Below are positions 54,028-64,000 of a DNA stretch of 64,000 nt, in pieces. Under the pieces are notes generated by a model. The model was not told the DNA's origin, did no database searches, and saw only the letters and a list, made by a program, of their open reading frames with translations. This DNA is from Chitinophagaceae bacterium (GTDB lineage Bacteria > Bacteroidota > Bacteroidia > Chitinophagales > Chitinophagaceae). The stretch covers positions 163,120-227,119 of the forward strand of contig JADKAZ010000005.1 of the NCBI GenBank assembly GCA_016719015.1, read 5' to 3'. Position numbers and translations under genes: made by a program. The number at the start of each line of letters is the position of its first letter. Position 1 is the first letter of the stretch.

Positions 54028-55197
54028 TCAGGCGGAAAAGCCCTGTGCAGCAAGCAGTTCCATGTACTTTTTATGGAGGAGGGAGTGAACAATAGGCTGG
54101 TCAAAATACTGTTCAATTTGCTGGCGGAGCGTTGTTGCATATTGCTGAAGAATTGCAGGATTCTCCAACGCATATTTCAGTTGACTGTAAAGTTCATCTT
54201 CATTTTTGACTTCAAAGATCAATCCTGTTTGTTGATGCTTTACGATATCTATATTGCCATCAATACGGGAACAGATAACGGGGCAACCCATCGCACCGGC
54301 CTGTAACAGTACATTCGGAAAGCCTTCCCGGTGTGCGGGATGGACCAATGCAAAAGACAAAGGCATAAAATATTCAACAGCATCACTCCACCCGGCCATG
54401 ATAACGGCAGGATGTGTGTTTATCAACTGCCTTGTTGTATCACTTACCGGGTCCACTTCATCTTCAAATGCACCAACCAATAATAACCGGACAGCAGGGT
54501 TTATGGAGTATAGTCTGACAAAAGCATTCAGCAATTCATCCATGCCTTTATCATGTACAATTCTGCCAACGGATAAAAAATAGATGAAGGAGGGATCATA
54601 CTGGATCAGTTTTTTGGTATCCTGTAGCTTCTCTGCTTTAATAGCCGCTGGTGAATAGCGGGAAAGTTTTATACCATTACTGGAACCCCAGCCTATTACT
54701 TCCAATTTAGCGGGACTGACCAATTTATTTTCTTTTATATATTCTTCCAACGAAAAGCTGTTTGGCCAAACATGAGTAGCAGCTTTGCCTGTCAGCTTTT
54801 CCATAAATATTAAAACCCGGCGGCTAAACCCTTTGGTCGTCACAAACCGCAGGCCGGCTATTGTATGAATGCGGATCTTGACACCGGCCAATTTAGCAGC
54901 CAGCATAGATAACAAGCCGGCCTTGGGAGTATGTGAATGAACGATAGCTGGTTTTTCTTTTTTGAAAAAACGGTACAACAACCATAAACAACGTACATCT
55001 GCAAAAGGGGTCATCCGTCTTGTCATAGGAATGATATGATGGCGACATCCTTCATTAGCCTTAACATCGCTCAATTCTCTTCCATCGCTGCTGACCATTA
55101 CTACCTCAAAACCATTTTCCTGCATGTATTTCATCTGGCCACTCAGCAGCACTTTTAAGGAGATGGGAGCAGTGGTGATGCGGATGAGTTTAGGCAT
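54028..55197 (-). CDS. Glycosyltransferase family 4
   Basis: A 389-residue GT-B transferase with LIRITTAPISLKVLLSGQMKYM at the N-terminus, HSHTPKAGLLSMLAAKLAGVKIRIHT in the acceptor domain, YFLSVGRIVHDKGMDELLNAF and HREGFPNVLLQAGAMGCPVI in the nucleotide-sugar domain. The usual second glutamate of the EX7E motif reads Gln (LLQAGAM), which occurs in this subfamily. Sugar specificity cannot be deduced. Confidence 0.92.
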   Translation of the reverse strand: MPKLIRITTAPISLKVLLSGQMKYMQENGFEVVMVSSDGRELSDVKANEGCRHHIIPMTRRMTPFADVRCLWLLYRFFKKEKPAIVHSHTPKAGLLSMLAAKLAGVKIRIHTIAGLRFVTTKGFSRRVLIFMEKLTGKAATHVWPNSFSLEEYIKENKLVSPAKLEVIGWGSSNGIKLSRYSPAAIKAEKLQDTKKLIQYDPSFIYFLSVGRIVHDKGMDELLNAFVRLYSINPAVRLLLVGAFEDEVDPVSDTTRQLINTHPAVIMAGWSDAVEYFMPLSFALVHPAHREGFPNVLLQAGAMGCPVICSRIDGNIDIVKHQQTGLIFEVKNEDELYSQLKYALENPAILQQYATTLRQQIEQYFDQPIVHSLLHKKYMELLAAQGFSA

Positions 55198-55798
55198 TAC
55201 TAAAGAGGGAAATATTTTTGAGTTTTAACCGCAGAGAACACAGCGTATCACAGCGCTTTCTTCGTGGTTCACTGTGTCCGCCGTGGTTTATTTTTATTTA
55301 ACAACAGAAAACAAAAGATATAACAGCACTTTCTGTGCTGAGGCCGTTTTTTTTGACAAGGCGCGTTTTCTCCGTGTTCCTGTGCCCGCGTGGTTTATTT
55401 CTATTTAACAACAGAACAAAGATTAACAGCATTTTTGCTGTGTTGTAGACCCGTAGTTTTTATTTAACCACAGAGAACACAGCGTATCACAGCGTTTTCT
55501 CCGTGGTTCACTGTGCCCGCCGTGGTTTATTTCTATTTAACAACAGAAAACAAAAGATATAACAGCACTTTTTCGCTGTGCTTCGTAAGAGCTGCCGTAG
55601 TTTTTTATTTAACCACAGAGAACACAGCGTATCACAGCGTTTTCTCCGTGGTTCACTGTGCCCGCCGTGGTTTATTTTTATTTCCGAAACATTCAGCCTT
55701 TTCGCTGTGCTTGTAAAGCTGCCGTAGTTTTTTTTGGGGCGTTTTCTGGTCGGGTGGTTGGTTCATTTGAGTCAGAAACTCGTATAACTGAGGTTTTG
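55198..55798. repeat. Tandem imperfect repeats of about 145 bp (four units)
   Basis: A gene-free 600-bp spacer. Units begin with AACC(A/G)CAGAGAACACAGCG at 55227, 55466 and 55611, and a 5'-truncated unit spans about 55356-55465. Each has a hairpin (AACCACAGAG with CTCCGTGGTT), then TTCACTGTGCCCGCCGTGGT and, in three units, TATTTAACAACAGAAAACAA. Units 55466 and 55611 are almost identical over 80 bases. Short frames across it are translation of the repeat. Confidence 0.85.
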
Positions 55799-57655
55799 CT
55801 AACCTTTCAAATAACATTTCTTATACCACACTTCCAGTGCAAATAATGTCCAGAGCATCTTAGCTCTTTTTTCATCTCCAGTTTTAATTTTCCTGTTCCA
55901 GAGATTTTCCATAAAACCTGGCTGAACAAAATTTTTACAATAAGCATTGGGCGATAAAATATAGGAAGCGATCATATCCTTTAGCTCATTATCAATCCAT
56001 TTTTTTAATGGGATCTCAAATCCACGTTTTGGCTGGTTGATTAACTCAGCAGGCAGGTATTTTTCGGCCAGCTTACGAAGAATATATTTTGTTTGGCTGC
56101 CCTTTAATTTATAATTGTCGGGTAGTGACGGAACATACTCCAATAAGTCTTTACACAATAAAGGGCTTCTGCCTTCTAATGAATGCGCCATCGTGGCAAT
56201 GTCCATTTTCACCAGGAGGTCACCGGGAAGAATATTATCAAAATCAAGATTCATCATCTTCTGTAAACCAGAAAGGGAAGACTGATTCATCGACTCAAAA
56301 TCTGTTTCTACCAGGTCAAGATAACTCTTATCATTCACCAAGAATTTTTCAAGTCCTTCGAAACTGTCGATCGTAGATGAAAGATAAACAGGGAGATTAT
56401 TTTTTCGGGCCAGGTCAGTCAAACGGTATATATAATTGTATTTACTTCTTTTATTGTTTGTTACCGGCATTAGGGCATGCAGCAGACCGGCAATTTTTTT
56501 TGTTGCAGTGCCTGATTTGAAAAAATCATATTTCGCAAACGGTACATAGCGGCGGTACCCGCCGAAAATTTCATCGCCACCGTCACCATTCAGAATAACG
56601 GTTAATTTTTTTTTCGCTGCTGCACTTACATAATAACTGGGAATAGCACTGCTATCAAAGAAAGGCTCACCATAATTGCTCAATATCTTTTCAATTTCAC
56701 CGGTAAGATTATCAAAAAATATCTTAATCTCGTAATGATCAGTATGATAACGTTCTGCCACCAGTTTTGCCAGTGGTGCTTCATCGTATTCACCATCGAA
56801 AGAAACGGTAAATGTTTTTAGTTTGTTATTATACTGACTTGCAATAGCAGTCACCAGGCCACTATCAATACCACCACTTAAAAAAGAGCCTACTTCAAGG
56901 TCGGATGACTCCAATCTGTTCTTTACTGCCGTATGAAGGATTGCGTCTGTTTTACTCAATGCCGTATCAATATCGTCGGTTGATTTTCGTTGATAAAACG
57001 AATGAATATTCCACCATTTTACCAGCCGCACAACCGGGTGGTGTAAAGAAACAGTAGCATAACTACCTGCGGGGAGTTCATTCACATCCCGGTAAGGAGT
57101 AGATGATTTATAAAAATAACCCATACGCATATACTGCTGAATATGCGTTTCATTAACAGCAACATCTAGTTGGTTCCGCAGGGCATTTAATTCACTGGCA
57201 AAAACAAATGTTCCTCCTTTTGTATAATAATATAATGGCTTTTTCCCTGCCCGGTCTCTTGCGATGAATATTTCATTTTTACTCCTGTCGAAAATGGCCA
57301 TGGCAAACATACCATCAAAATCCTGTAAACAATCTGCACCTAGCTTTGCGTAAGCATGCAAAATAGTTTCAGTATCAGAATTTGTTTTGCAAGACAAATT
57401 ATATTTCTTCCTGACCTCCTGGTGGTTATAAATTTCACCATTGAAGATGATGGTAAGATGCTCCAAATGCATGGGCTGATGGCCACTGGCAATGTCGAGT
57501 ATAGAAAGGCGGTGATGATGCAGTTGCAGGTTGGCTTCGGCAAAGGTGGCCTGGTCATCCGGCCCACGATGCCAAAGGTCTTTGGTCAATTTTGGAATAT
57601 CGAGAGAAAAATTAATGGAGCCGGCTATACCACATTTCACTATTTTTATTTCCAA
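55799..57655 (-). CDS. Asparagine synthetase-like amidotransferase, N-terminus damaged
   Basis: Glutamine-hydrolysing asparagine synthetase B family, of the type common in exopolysaccharide loci. The frame has LWHRGPDDQATF, FNGEIYNHQEV, FLSGGIDSGLVTAIAS and LNGDGGDEIFGGYRRY, all expected sites, over 618 residues. The catalytic Cys should be residue 2 (MCGIAG). Here the frame reads a TTG start, seven residues, then CGIAG; ATGTGG at 57635-57630 would give the correct start if a TG pair had been lost. Most likely sequence error. Confidence 0.85.
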   Translation of the reverse strand: MEIKIVKCGIAGSINFSLDIPKLTKDLWHRGPDDQATFAEANLQLHHHRLSILDIASGHQPMHLEHLTIIFNGEIYNHQEVRKKYNLSCKTNSDTETILHAYAKLGADCLQDFDGMFAMAIFDRSKNEIFIARDRAGKKPLYYYTKGGTFVFASELNALRNQLDVAVNETHIQQYMRMGYFYKSSTPYRDVNELPAGSYATVSLHHPVVRLVKWWNIHSFYQRKSTDDIDTALSKTDAILHTAVKNRLESSDLEVGSFLSGGIDSGLVTAIASQYNNKLKTFTVSFDGEYDEAPLAKLVAERYHTDHYEIKIFFDNLTGEIEKILSNYGEPFFDSSAIPSYYVSAAAKKKLTVILNGDGGDEIFGGYRRYVPFAKYDFFKSGTATKKIAGLLHALMPVTNNKRSKYNYIYRLTDLARKNNLPVYLSSTIDSFEGLEKFLVNDKSYLDLVETDFESMNQSSLSGLQKMMNLDFDNILPGDLLVKMDIATMAHSLEGRSPLLCKDLLEYVPSLPDNYKLKGSQTKYILRKLAEKYLPAELINQPKRGFEIPLKKWIDNELKDMIASYILSPNAYCKNFVQPGFMENLWNRKIKTGDEKRAKMLWTLFALEVWYKKCYLKG

Positions 57656-57673
57656 CCAAAATTAATAATTGAA

Positions 57674-58787
57674 TTAAACCATTGGGATAAGGAAGTTTTG
57701 TTTATATACCAGTAATAACATGATAAAATAAAAAGGCATACAAGGTATTTTATACCGGGACAATGCTCCAAAATTGGTTGTAGAAGCACCTACAGCAATG
57801 CCAAATACAAATGAAAAGACAAAACACATCAAAATTCGACCGTCGAGAAAATGTATTGAAAAAAGTAGAAACCCCTTTTTTAACAAAAAAAAAAATGTCA
57901 GAAATAGAATATATGAGTGTAAAAAAATTTAAAAGAAAAAAGCAATAGTAGCTAAGAAATAAATGTTAAAAAGAGAAAAACATTTCGAGGGAACTTGTCT
58001 TTTATTTTTTATTGAACTCTGCAAAATGCCATACCGACAGGCTTAATTAGCGCCAAAAGAATATAAATTTTAATGCTAAAAAGAAAATCCCGCACAAATT
58101 AATCAGAAAAGAGAGACCGAAAATTTTTTTTTTTTACAAAAATGCTCAGAATGGCATAAAGAATAAAGCCAATAGCACCAAAACAAATCGGATCTTTAAG
58201 AAGACCTGGAACTCCAGAAGGTAACTCTTGGAATAAACATAGACGCCAGAGCAAGCTCCTTCTTGTAAGATGGATAGTAATAATAGAAAAATTTAAATAT
58301 TCTGATGGAACCAGCCAGGGCCAAAAAACCAAAACATAAATTAATACACAGATAACTATCAAAAAAAAATAAGATGGTATTAAAGCAAATTTTCCGGGAA
58401 AAAATTGCTGGAAGAATACATATATAAATGAGTATTTCCGAAAGGATTATTGTCATAAAAAAAATAAGGGAACAGATCGTCGTTATATTCAACCTTATTA
58501 CGTGTAAGTATATCCAATAAGCCAGGGCCATCACCAGCCACAGCGGCTTTCAGGTCTTTTGTTGCATGAAAATAGAGCACTGTGTCGCCCCCTTTAAAAT
58601 AAAAAGCAGTAATGAGTGTAAACGAAATAGCAGCGATTATCTTAAAATAAAAGGCCCTGGTACATGCGCCTTGTAAAAAATCAGGCTGCCTGTTAAAGCC
58701 CGGTTTCTTATAATGAAAGAAGAAAAGCAGCGAGCACAAAGGCACGGCTATCACATCCGTTAAAGGAAAAAAGCGCCAGTTTATCAT
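57674..58787 (-). pseudogene. Polysaccharide polymerase-like membrane protein, frameshifted
   Basis: Read through several frames, the region codes one multi-helix membrane protein. It opens with NWRFFPLTDVIAVPLCSLLFFFHYKKPGF and FKGGDTVLYFHATKDL (58787-58380), continues with helices and SMFIPRVTFW, KDPICFGAIGF (to about 58130), then LLALIKPVGMAF and KIKDKFPRNV, and ends with ASTTNFGALSRYKIPCMPFYF (57886-57674). Shifts fall at poly-A/T runs, for example the T run near 58123-58135. The layout resembles membrane proteins found beside asparagine synthetase in Chitinophagaceae polysaccharide loci, perhaps a Wzy-type polymerase. Confidence 0.6.
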
Positions 58788-58835
58788 TTAATTGGGTGAA
58801 GGTTGCGAGAAAGTCAATTAAAATATTCTGCTTAC

Positions 58836-59733
58836 TTATTTGGAAAGATAACCTTGGTAATACTCATCCGGGGTATTCCTTCAGGCAAATTTTCCAATCC
58901 CGCATATTGTTCAGGCTTCTTAATTCCAGTTTCCTGTTTATCAGCCTTTCAGAGGGCGGCCGTTGTGCATAGTAATCTTTTGCAAAGTGGTCTGAATTTA
59001 CCGGCGTTACTTTTACGTCTTCTTTTAACCCCAACAGGTTTATTAATTCCTCAGCTACTTCCAACCGCCCGGTTATTCCGCCACATACCATATTGTATAA
59101 GCCCCAAACCTCATTTTCGAGCAATGCTTTTACGTTAGTGGCAAAATCAATGGTATAAGTAGGTGTCCTAATTTATCATCCACTACATAAATTTCTTTCT
59201 TCCCCTCTTTTAATTGTGACATTATTTTTGAATAAACTTCTTATCCTTCTTCGGACCACTGCCCATCATCCAGCCGGCACGGCAAACAAGGTGGCGCCGG
59301 CAATGCCGTGTTACAAACAGCTCCCCCATATATTTGCTTCTTGCATATACTCCCAACGGGTTGGGCATATCCCAGTCGTCATACGTATCCTGCTTGCCAT
59401 CAAAAATTCCGGCTGTGCTTATATACAAAATAGGTATATCCAACTCATTGGCGATATAGACGGCATTTTCCACTGCCATTGTATTGGTACGATACGCCTC
59501 TTTTTCATTTTCTTCACAATACTCCAGACTCGTGTACGCCCCAATATGAAAAAGAAAATCCGGTTTAAACATAAATACATCTTTCTTATAGCTCTCCAGA
59601 TCCCTGAAATCGAGATAAGAAAGCCATACATCGTTCACATCAATATCGGTACACCGAAGGTATACTCATCTTTAAAAACTTTGTAAAAGCTTCGCCCAGC
59701 ATTCCGCCAACGCCAGCCATGTAAATTTTTCAT
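58836..59733 (-). pseudogene. RmlD-like sugar-nucleotide reductase, frameshifted
   Basis: Expected start MKIYMAGVGGMLGEAF lies at 59733 if one A is removed from the A run after ATG. The main body is in frame at 59638-59222 (FHIGAYTSLEYCEENEKEAY, ISTAGIFDG, YARSKYMGELFV, CRAGWMMGSGPKKDKKFIQK), then DDKLGTPTYTIDFA and 59124-58864 (VWGLYNMVCGG, ending EYPDEYYQGYLSK once corrected). It is the dTDP-4-dehydrorhamnose reductase type SDR. At least four small shifts are needed and no nonsense change is otherwise seen. Confidence 0.75.
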
Positions 59734-59800
59734 CGCTTTATTTTTAGTATGAATTAATAACAGACCTCTTTAAAAACCCAGAATTACACCGGAAAATTTT

Positions 59801-60896
59801 CTATGCCTCCTTATCAAATATTTCCATTGCCGGAGGTATTTCGTATAGTTTGCCTGTATGGAATAGTTTTCCACTACTTTTTTTCTGCCCGCCACTCCCA
59901 TCTTTTTCGCAAATCGGGGTTGTCAATTAAGGCAATCAGTTTTCTTCCCACTCCTTATCATTTTTCACAAAAAGCCTTCAACGCCATCGTTCATAATTCT
60001 GAAATTAGTTCCGTAAGCCGTGGCCACAAAGGTATACCTACAGCCATATAGGTTAATGCTTTGAGGCTGCTCTTGCCAGGCTCCACTCAGTCATTGGGAT
60101 TGGATAAAGTCCAATATCCATATTTTGTAAATCTTTTATTTCGTCTTCCGCCGTCAGGGTAATGTATTCTGTTGGAACTCCCTCCATCGAAAACTCTTTA
60201 TTTGCTATAACCAGCAGTTTAATTTTTCGCTGCTTTGCTACATTCTGTAAAACAGTCTCAGCGATTTAAGAAAAGGAAGTGTGCTGTGAGAACCCGTCCA
60301 TCCGATAACAACCGTGTCCCTATCTGTAACAGCAGTCTCCGGGGAACAAATCGTTCAGTAAAAGTAGATGAAATATCCACCACCTTTTTTTTATGCTTGT
60401 TTAATTCCAGCGCCACTTTCTCCGGTGGGGCGTACAAACAATTACGCTTTTGGCATGTTTCATCAGTAATAGCGGCTTCTTACTGCTTCGTAGCCGCAGG
60501 GCAATCCCCGGCTTTCACCGTCTGCTGACTTTAAATAGATCAAATCATCTATGTCGTAAATAATATTGGGCTGAATTAAAATAAAAAGCTTTTCAAATAG
60601 CGGCGGCCCCAAGGTGTAACCCATAAGTTTACAAAAACGGCATCATAGAATGGCGCCCGCATCAGATCGTATGTGCGCCGGAAATAGCCAATGAATGTCC
60701 AAAATATTTTTTTCCAGTAAGTAGCCCTTCCGGTAAATAATTTTCCAAAATCTTTTGACTGAAAATTAGAAATCGTAAACCGGATATTCTCTTTCTCCAG
60801 CAAATTCAAGGTATTGTTCATACTTAAGGCGCTGGCAGGCCGCTACCCCCTTCGGGCTTGGGCATATAACCAAAATTCTTTTGTTTTAGAAAACAT
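59801..60896 (-). pseudogene. Glycosyltransferase (family 4 type), frameshifted
   Basis: Pieces in three frames join to one GT-B protein: N-terminal GYMPKPEGGSGLPA and NLLEKENIRFTISNF (60821-60576 frame, FYDAVFVNLWVTPWG), then YDIDDLIYL, SYGSHSTLPFLKSL-like sequence, IKLLVIANKEFSMEGVPTEY, DLQNMDIGLYPIPMTEWSLA and a C-terminal RKKVVENYSIQANYTKYL. End near 59801 and start near 60896 are approximate. The motif order is that of glycosyltransferases of this kind in Bacteroidota polysaccharide clusters. Confidence 0.65.
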
Positions 60897-60943
60897 AACT
60901 GGTAGTACTGATTAAAAAAAAATCATAGTAACCGCTGAGATAT

Positions 60944-62063
60944 TTATAACCCAGTATAAATAGAATATAGCTGGTCTGTACTTATGCTGGTAGCAAATTT
61001 TTCCCGAACAAACTTATATACGCATTCGTTGCAGTTTTGCACCGGAGCCCATCATCTGCCACTAGCCGTTCGAGGGCTTTGCCATTTCTGTTACATCTTT
61101 GGCAGTAACCAGCAGGCCGCTTTCCCCATCCGCAATCATTTCGGCCGTACCTCCTACACTGGTTGCTATTACGGGCAGGCCAAAAAAAAGTGCTTACAGT
61201 GTAACCCTTGACACGGACTCCGACTCAGAAAAATTTAATCCCACATCGTGTGCCTTCATTACCGATTCTATTGCCGTGGTTTTATCATTAAAAGAAACTT
61301 TATCGCTGATGCCTATTTCCATCGCAAACTTTTCCAGGCTTTCCTTATACTCCTCGTTTTTTTTTAGGCCCAGAAATCCTCCGTAAAAATTCATTGCAAT
61401 ATTCTTAACATCAGGCTGATTTTTTAATGCTGCTAACGCTTTCAATGCATGCAACTGACCTTTGCCGTCAATATAATTAGCCAAGTATAGCACCTGTACT
61501 TTATCGTTTATTGCAGGCACGGGGTGTATGGCGGCAACTGTTCGTCATCTGGCAACGGATCATAAATTACGGTTGTTTTCGGGGCCGCTCCAAAGGCTTT
61601 TTTATTCGCTTCTGATACAGCGACTATTCTATCGGCAAATTTATTATTCAGAAAACGCCATGTTTTATATAATACCGCCGGATAAGAGGCCGGCATCATT
61701 CTTACATGTGTTACAATTTTTACTTTTGAACTAATTTTTCAAGCACAAGCCGAGCATATTGTACATATCATTCATATGCACCACCCGTACCTTATGCCGC
61801 TTACTAATTTTACGGAGGCGAAATGTATTAATGATCAGTTTTGGGAAGTACAGCAGTATTGCTGAGGCTTTTTTTCGGATTTCCTGAAACTTAATCTCAT
61901 ATACTTCATACCCCCTTTCTCTTACTTCGCTTACACATTTTGAACCCTTCAGGAACACAAAAACAAAAGTTATACCCTTTACCTTAAGCTCCTCTGCAGC
62001 CTTTAACAAGGCTTTACTGGCTCCTGTAAAATCATTGCTATTGTCAATCAGTAATACATTCAT
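60944..62063 (-). pseudogene. Glycosyltransferase family 4, frameshifted
   Basis: Three frames give one protein of about 373 residues: 62063-61731 (MNVLLIDNSNDFTGASKALL, VRVVHMNDMYNMLG), 61699-61508 (FADRIVAVSEANKKAFGA, VIYDPLP), 61520-61194 (VLYLANYIDGKGQLHALKAL, IGISDKVSFND, AHDVGLNFSESES), then an ending with VIATSVGGTAEMIADGESGLLV and VREKFATSISTDQLYSIYTGL at 60944. These are the acceptor and donor domains of GT4. Each junction needs a one- or two-base shift. Confidence 0.75.
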
Positions 62064-62072
62064 TATATCGTA

Positions 62073-62995
62073 CTAACTTAAAATTTTTACTAGCCATTTT
62101 TCAAGCAAAAGATGACTTATGTCCGGATATACAGTTGATTTTTTCCGTATAAAATCAAGAATCGCATTTTCGTCTTTTATTCCCTCTTCAAGAATCAGGA
62201 TATTATCTGTAGAATAAAATTCTTCCTTTAGTATATTCTTGTTAGTTGTTATCAATTTTCTTTTAGCGGCTATGGTTTCAATCGTCCGTATACTTAAGCC
62301 TGTTTGCCCGGGGCTTGGCACATCAAAACAGTGGTGGTGGCAGAAAGCAGTTGGTCATACCGATCTTTACTTATAAAGAAAATGAAATAAGCCTTTGCCT
62401 GGGTCTTTGACCTTTTAAAAAATTTCAAGCATGGATCGAAAAGGAATCACCATTTTGAAATACGCAGAAAGATTGTTCCTTTTACATATATCATATATCG
62501 CTTCCACAAGACTGTAGCGCCGGGTAGAGTGGCCGCCAACTGTTATAATATCATATTGTAAACTAGATGGGTACTTCGTTGTTTTCTTTACTATAAAAAG
62601 GGGGTAATACTTGATCCGGGTATCCCGTTCGCAATCACCTGAATCGAAAGATTTTGTCGTAAAGTGGTATTTGTTTGCGATAGTCCCAGTTCTTCAAAGA
62701 ATCCCACTGATACAATATTCCTTACAATTACTGGTTTGTAGTTGCTGCACCAACTGCTCTGTAAAACCATCGCCCTTAATAACAAAATATAAGCAAACTT
62801 GTTCTTCGAAAATACTTGCTTAAACCCGTCATAGTATTTCCTGAGTTGAGCTTGTAAATCTTTTTTCAGCAACCTTTTTATAACAGGCTCCTTGTAAGAT
62901 TTTGGTATATACAGAACATCTGCTCCATTCTTCACCAGTTCTTCTTGAATAAGTGTATGATAATGCTGAAAAACCGGGCAAATAAAAAATAATTT
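62073..62995 (-). pseudogene. LPS/capsule biosynthesis transferase-like protein, frameshifted
   Basis: The N-terminal part (62995-62591) reads LFFICPVFQHYHTLIQEELV and NGADVLYIPKSYKEPVIKRLLKKDL with ANGIPGSSITPFL-like sequence at its end; the middle reads YDIITVGGHSTRRYSLVEAIYDI; the C-terminal piece (62321-62073) has PSPGQTGLSIRTIETIAAKRKLITTNKNI. The QTGLSIRTIE and KKLITTN-like signature is known from hypothetical LPS biosynthesis proteins next to glycosyltransferases. Start is approximate because the frame has no clear ATG. Confidence 0.55.
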
Positions 62996-64000
62996 TTACC
63001 CTTTACCTAGCTCTTCCAATATCATTTCATCATCCCTTTTGCCATTATTTCCTGTATCGACTCATCGTATCTGTCCTTTACCTGTTCCTGTTTACAACGC
63101 CAGTTGGACGCGAGAATTTCAATCCCATCCGAAAACGGAATTGCCGGTTCAAAGCCAATAGAAGATCGAATAAAGGCTTATCCACTATAGGTTATGCCGG
63201 ATATCACCCACCCCTACACTTTCAGTCACTTTCATCAATGCTTTTTCAAAACACTGTTCCATCATTTCTGCTACTTCAAGTATAGGTGTGGAAACACCAC
63301 TACCCACATTAAATATTTTATTGTCTCCTTGCCCCTCGATTTTCTATACATACCGCGATTGACGAGAGACCACATCACTGATGTAAACAAAAATCCCTCA
63401 GTTCTTTCCATCCTCGTATACCTCTAGTGTACTGCCTCCTCTTATTCTGTTGGAAAACAGCTAAGGACCGGTATATGGATTTGCGAGTGATTAGTATAGG
63501 GCCAGTATACATTTGAAAACGGAGTGCTGTTGCAGAAATATTTAACTGTGCCCCACATCAGCATCACTAGTTGCTCACGGGCCAGTTGTAAAGACATATA
63601 TAGATGGGGGATGAAGCTTTGACGCTTCATCGGTAGGGAAGACATTCCATTATCTCACCCGTATCTGTTGACAGCAGCTCGAAAAATTCCGGCCCTCATC
63701 GTCGTCCATCTCTTTTTCCGGGATAAAGAATGCCCAGCGTTGTGCTCTTGTATTTTCCTTCGCCGTAAATGGACCTTGAAGATGCAATCACTATTTTTAC
63801 ACGGTGTGGTTCGTTAACCAATATGTCAAACAGCAGCGCTGTTCCTGCACATTACTTCGTAATATTTTCCACGGTACAAGGTAACTGGACTGCCCTGTGC
63901 CCGTTTCAGCAGCAAGGTGCACAACAATATTTACACCTGCTAATACCGCAGCCCAGTCGTTACGGTTACATACATCACCCAAAATGAAAGTAACTCTGTC
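62996..64000 (-). pseudogene. NAD-dependent epimerase/dehydratase, partial and frameshifted
   Basis: The gene runs off the window end; the first 50 or so residues are missing. Visible in several frames are GDVCNRNDWAAVLAGVNIVVHLAAETGTGQS (63982-63797 frame), IASSRSIYGEGKY, REQLVMLMWG with NVYGPGQSLANPYTG-like sequence, SRGKETINIFNVGSGVSTPILEVAEMME and a tail MILEELGKG stopping at 62996. These are marks of extended SDR sugar epimerases. Many single-base shifts break the frame. Confidence 0.7.

Noticed and set aside
55227..55735. Possible CRISPR array
   Set aside because: Unit length, irregular spacing, hairpin content and lack of unique spacers or cas genes fit ordinary tandem repeats.
55513..55846. 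Two plus-strand frames of 62-67 codons in the spacer
   Set aside because: They are translations of the tandem repeat, share the repeated peptide pattern and have no family features.
58099..58787. Three separate small membrane proteins at the polymerase-like locus
   Set aside because: The frames overlap and join into one continuous membrane protein with shifts at homopolymers.
40107..63110. 13-base match ACGCCAGTTGGAC between the insert in the partial tRNA copy and position 63097
   Set aside because: The second occurrence is coding sequence (SNWR in the epimerase tail) and a match of this length can arise by chance.

Overview
The window reads as a chromosomal segment of an AT-rich Bacteroidota bacterium, most likely family Chitinophagaceae. 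The evidence is the type IX secretion/gliding operon gldK-gldL-gldM-gldN, Bacteroidota-only families (DUF4783, DUF4271, GldB), SPII lipoproteins, SusC-era TonB receptors, weak Shine-Dalgarno use, and promoters of the TAnnTTTG (-7) type. No plasmid, phage, IS element or CRISPR array was seen.

Layout. 0-10.4 kb is housekeeping: nadE, gldB, a fatty acid desaturase, apaG, icd, a decayed gene remnant, an SUI1-type protein, nadC, a DUF4783 protein and gpmI. 10.4-14.3 kb looks like a heme/iron uptake group: a CxxCH heme-binding protein, a TonB receptor and a PepSY membrane protein. 14.4-16.5 kb has an ECF sigma factor followed by a membrane-anchored protein with a beta-barrel-like domain. Then come a lipoprotein gene overlapping uvrC and the gld/T9SS operon on the minus strand. 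24-40 kb holds a DUF255 thioredoxin-domain protein, hemD with a DUF4271 protein, a lipoprotein with an internal duplication, an Omp85-like protein, hemW, gpsA, an orphan efflux adaptor, a PLP enzyme with an amino acid permease, a TonB receptor broken by one extra base, a MarC protein and a tRNA-Arg(CCG).

40.8-46.9 kb is a compact carotenoid operon (crtI, crtB, idi, crtZ, crtY) led by an ECF sigma factor and a MerR/B12-binding regulator. The regulator carries both CarH photoreceptor signatures (Wx9EH and ExHxxG), so light-controlled zeaxanthin-type pigment synthesis is the best reading.

47-64 kb is an exopolysaccharide/O-antigen locus on the minus strand: CpsB-type phosphatase, initiating sugar transferase, aminotransferase, UDP-glucuronate-decarboxylase-like SDR, UDP-sugar dehydrogenase, formyltransferase, NeuD-like acetyltransferase, glycosyltransferase, a 0.6-kb tandem-repeat spacer, an asparagine synthetase-like amidotransferase, a polymerase-like membrane protein, an RmlD-like reductase, three glycosyltransferase-type genes and an NAD-dependent epimerase that runs off the window. 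Four of these genes together match the enzymatic steps of the ArnA/ArnB route to a formylated 4-amino-pentose.

Quality caveat: every gene after about 57.6 kb needs one or more small indels to be read through, while only one clear case (plus the tRNA and the crtY start) occurs in the first 57 kb. This is most easily explained by poor base-level accuracy at the end of the sequence, not by decay. I found no clearly undescribed system; the CarH/sigma/crt unit and the split Arn-like pathway are the strongest biology.
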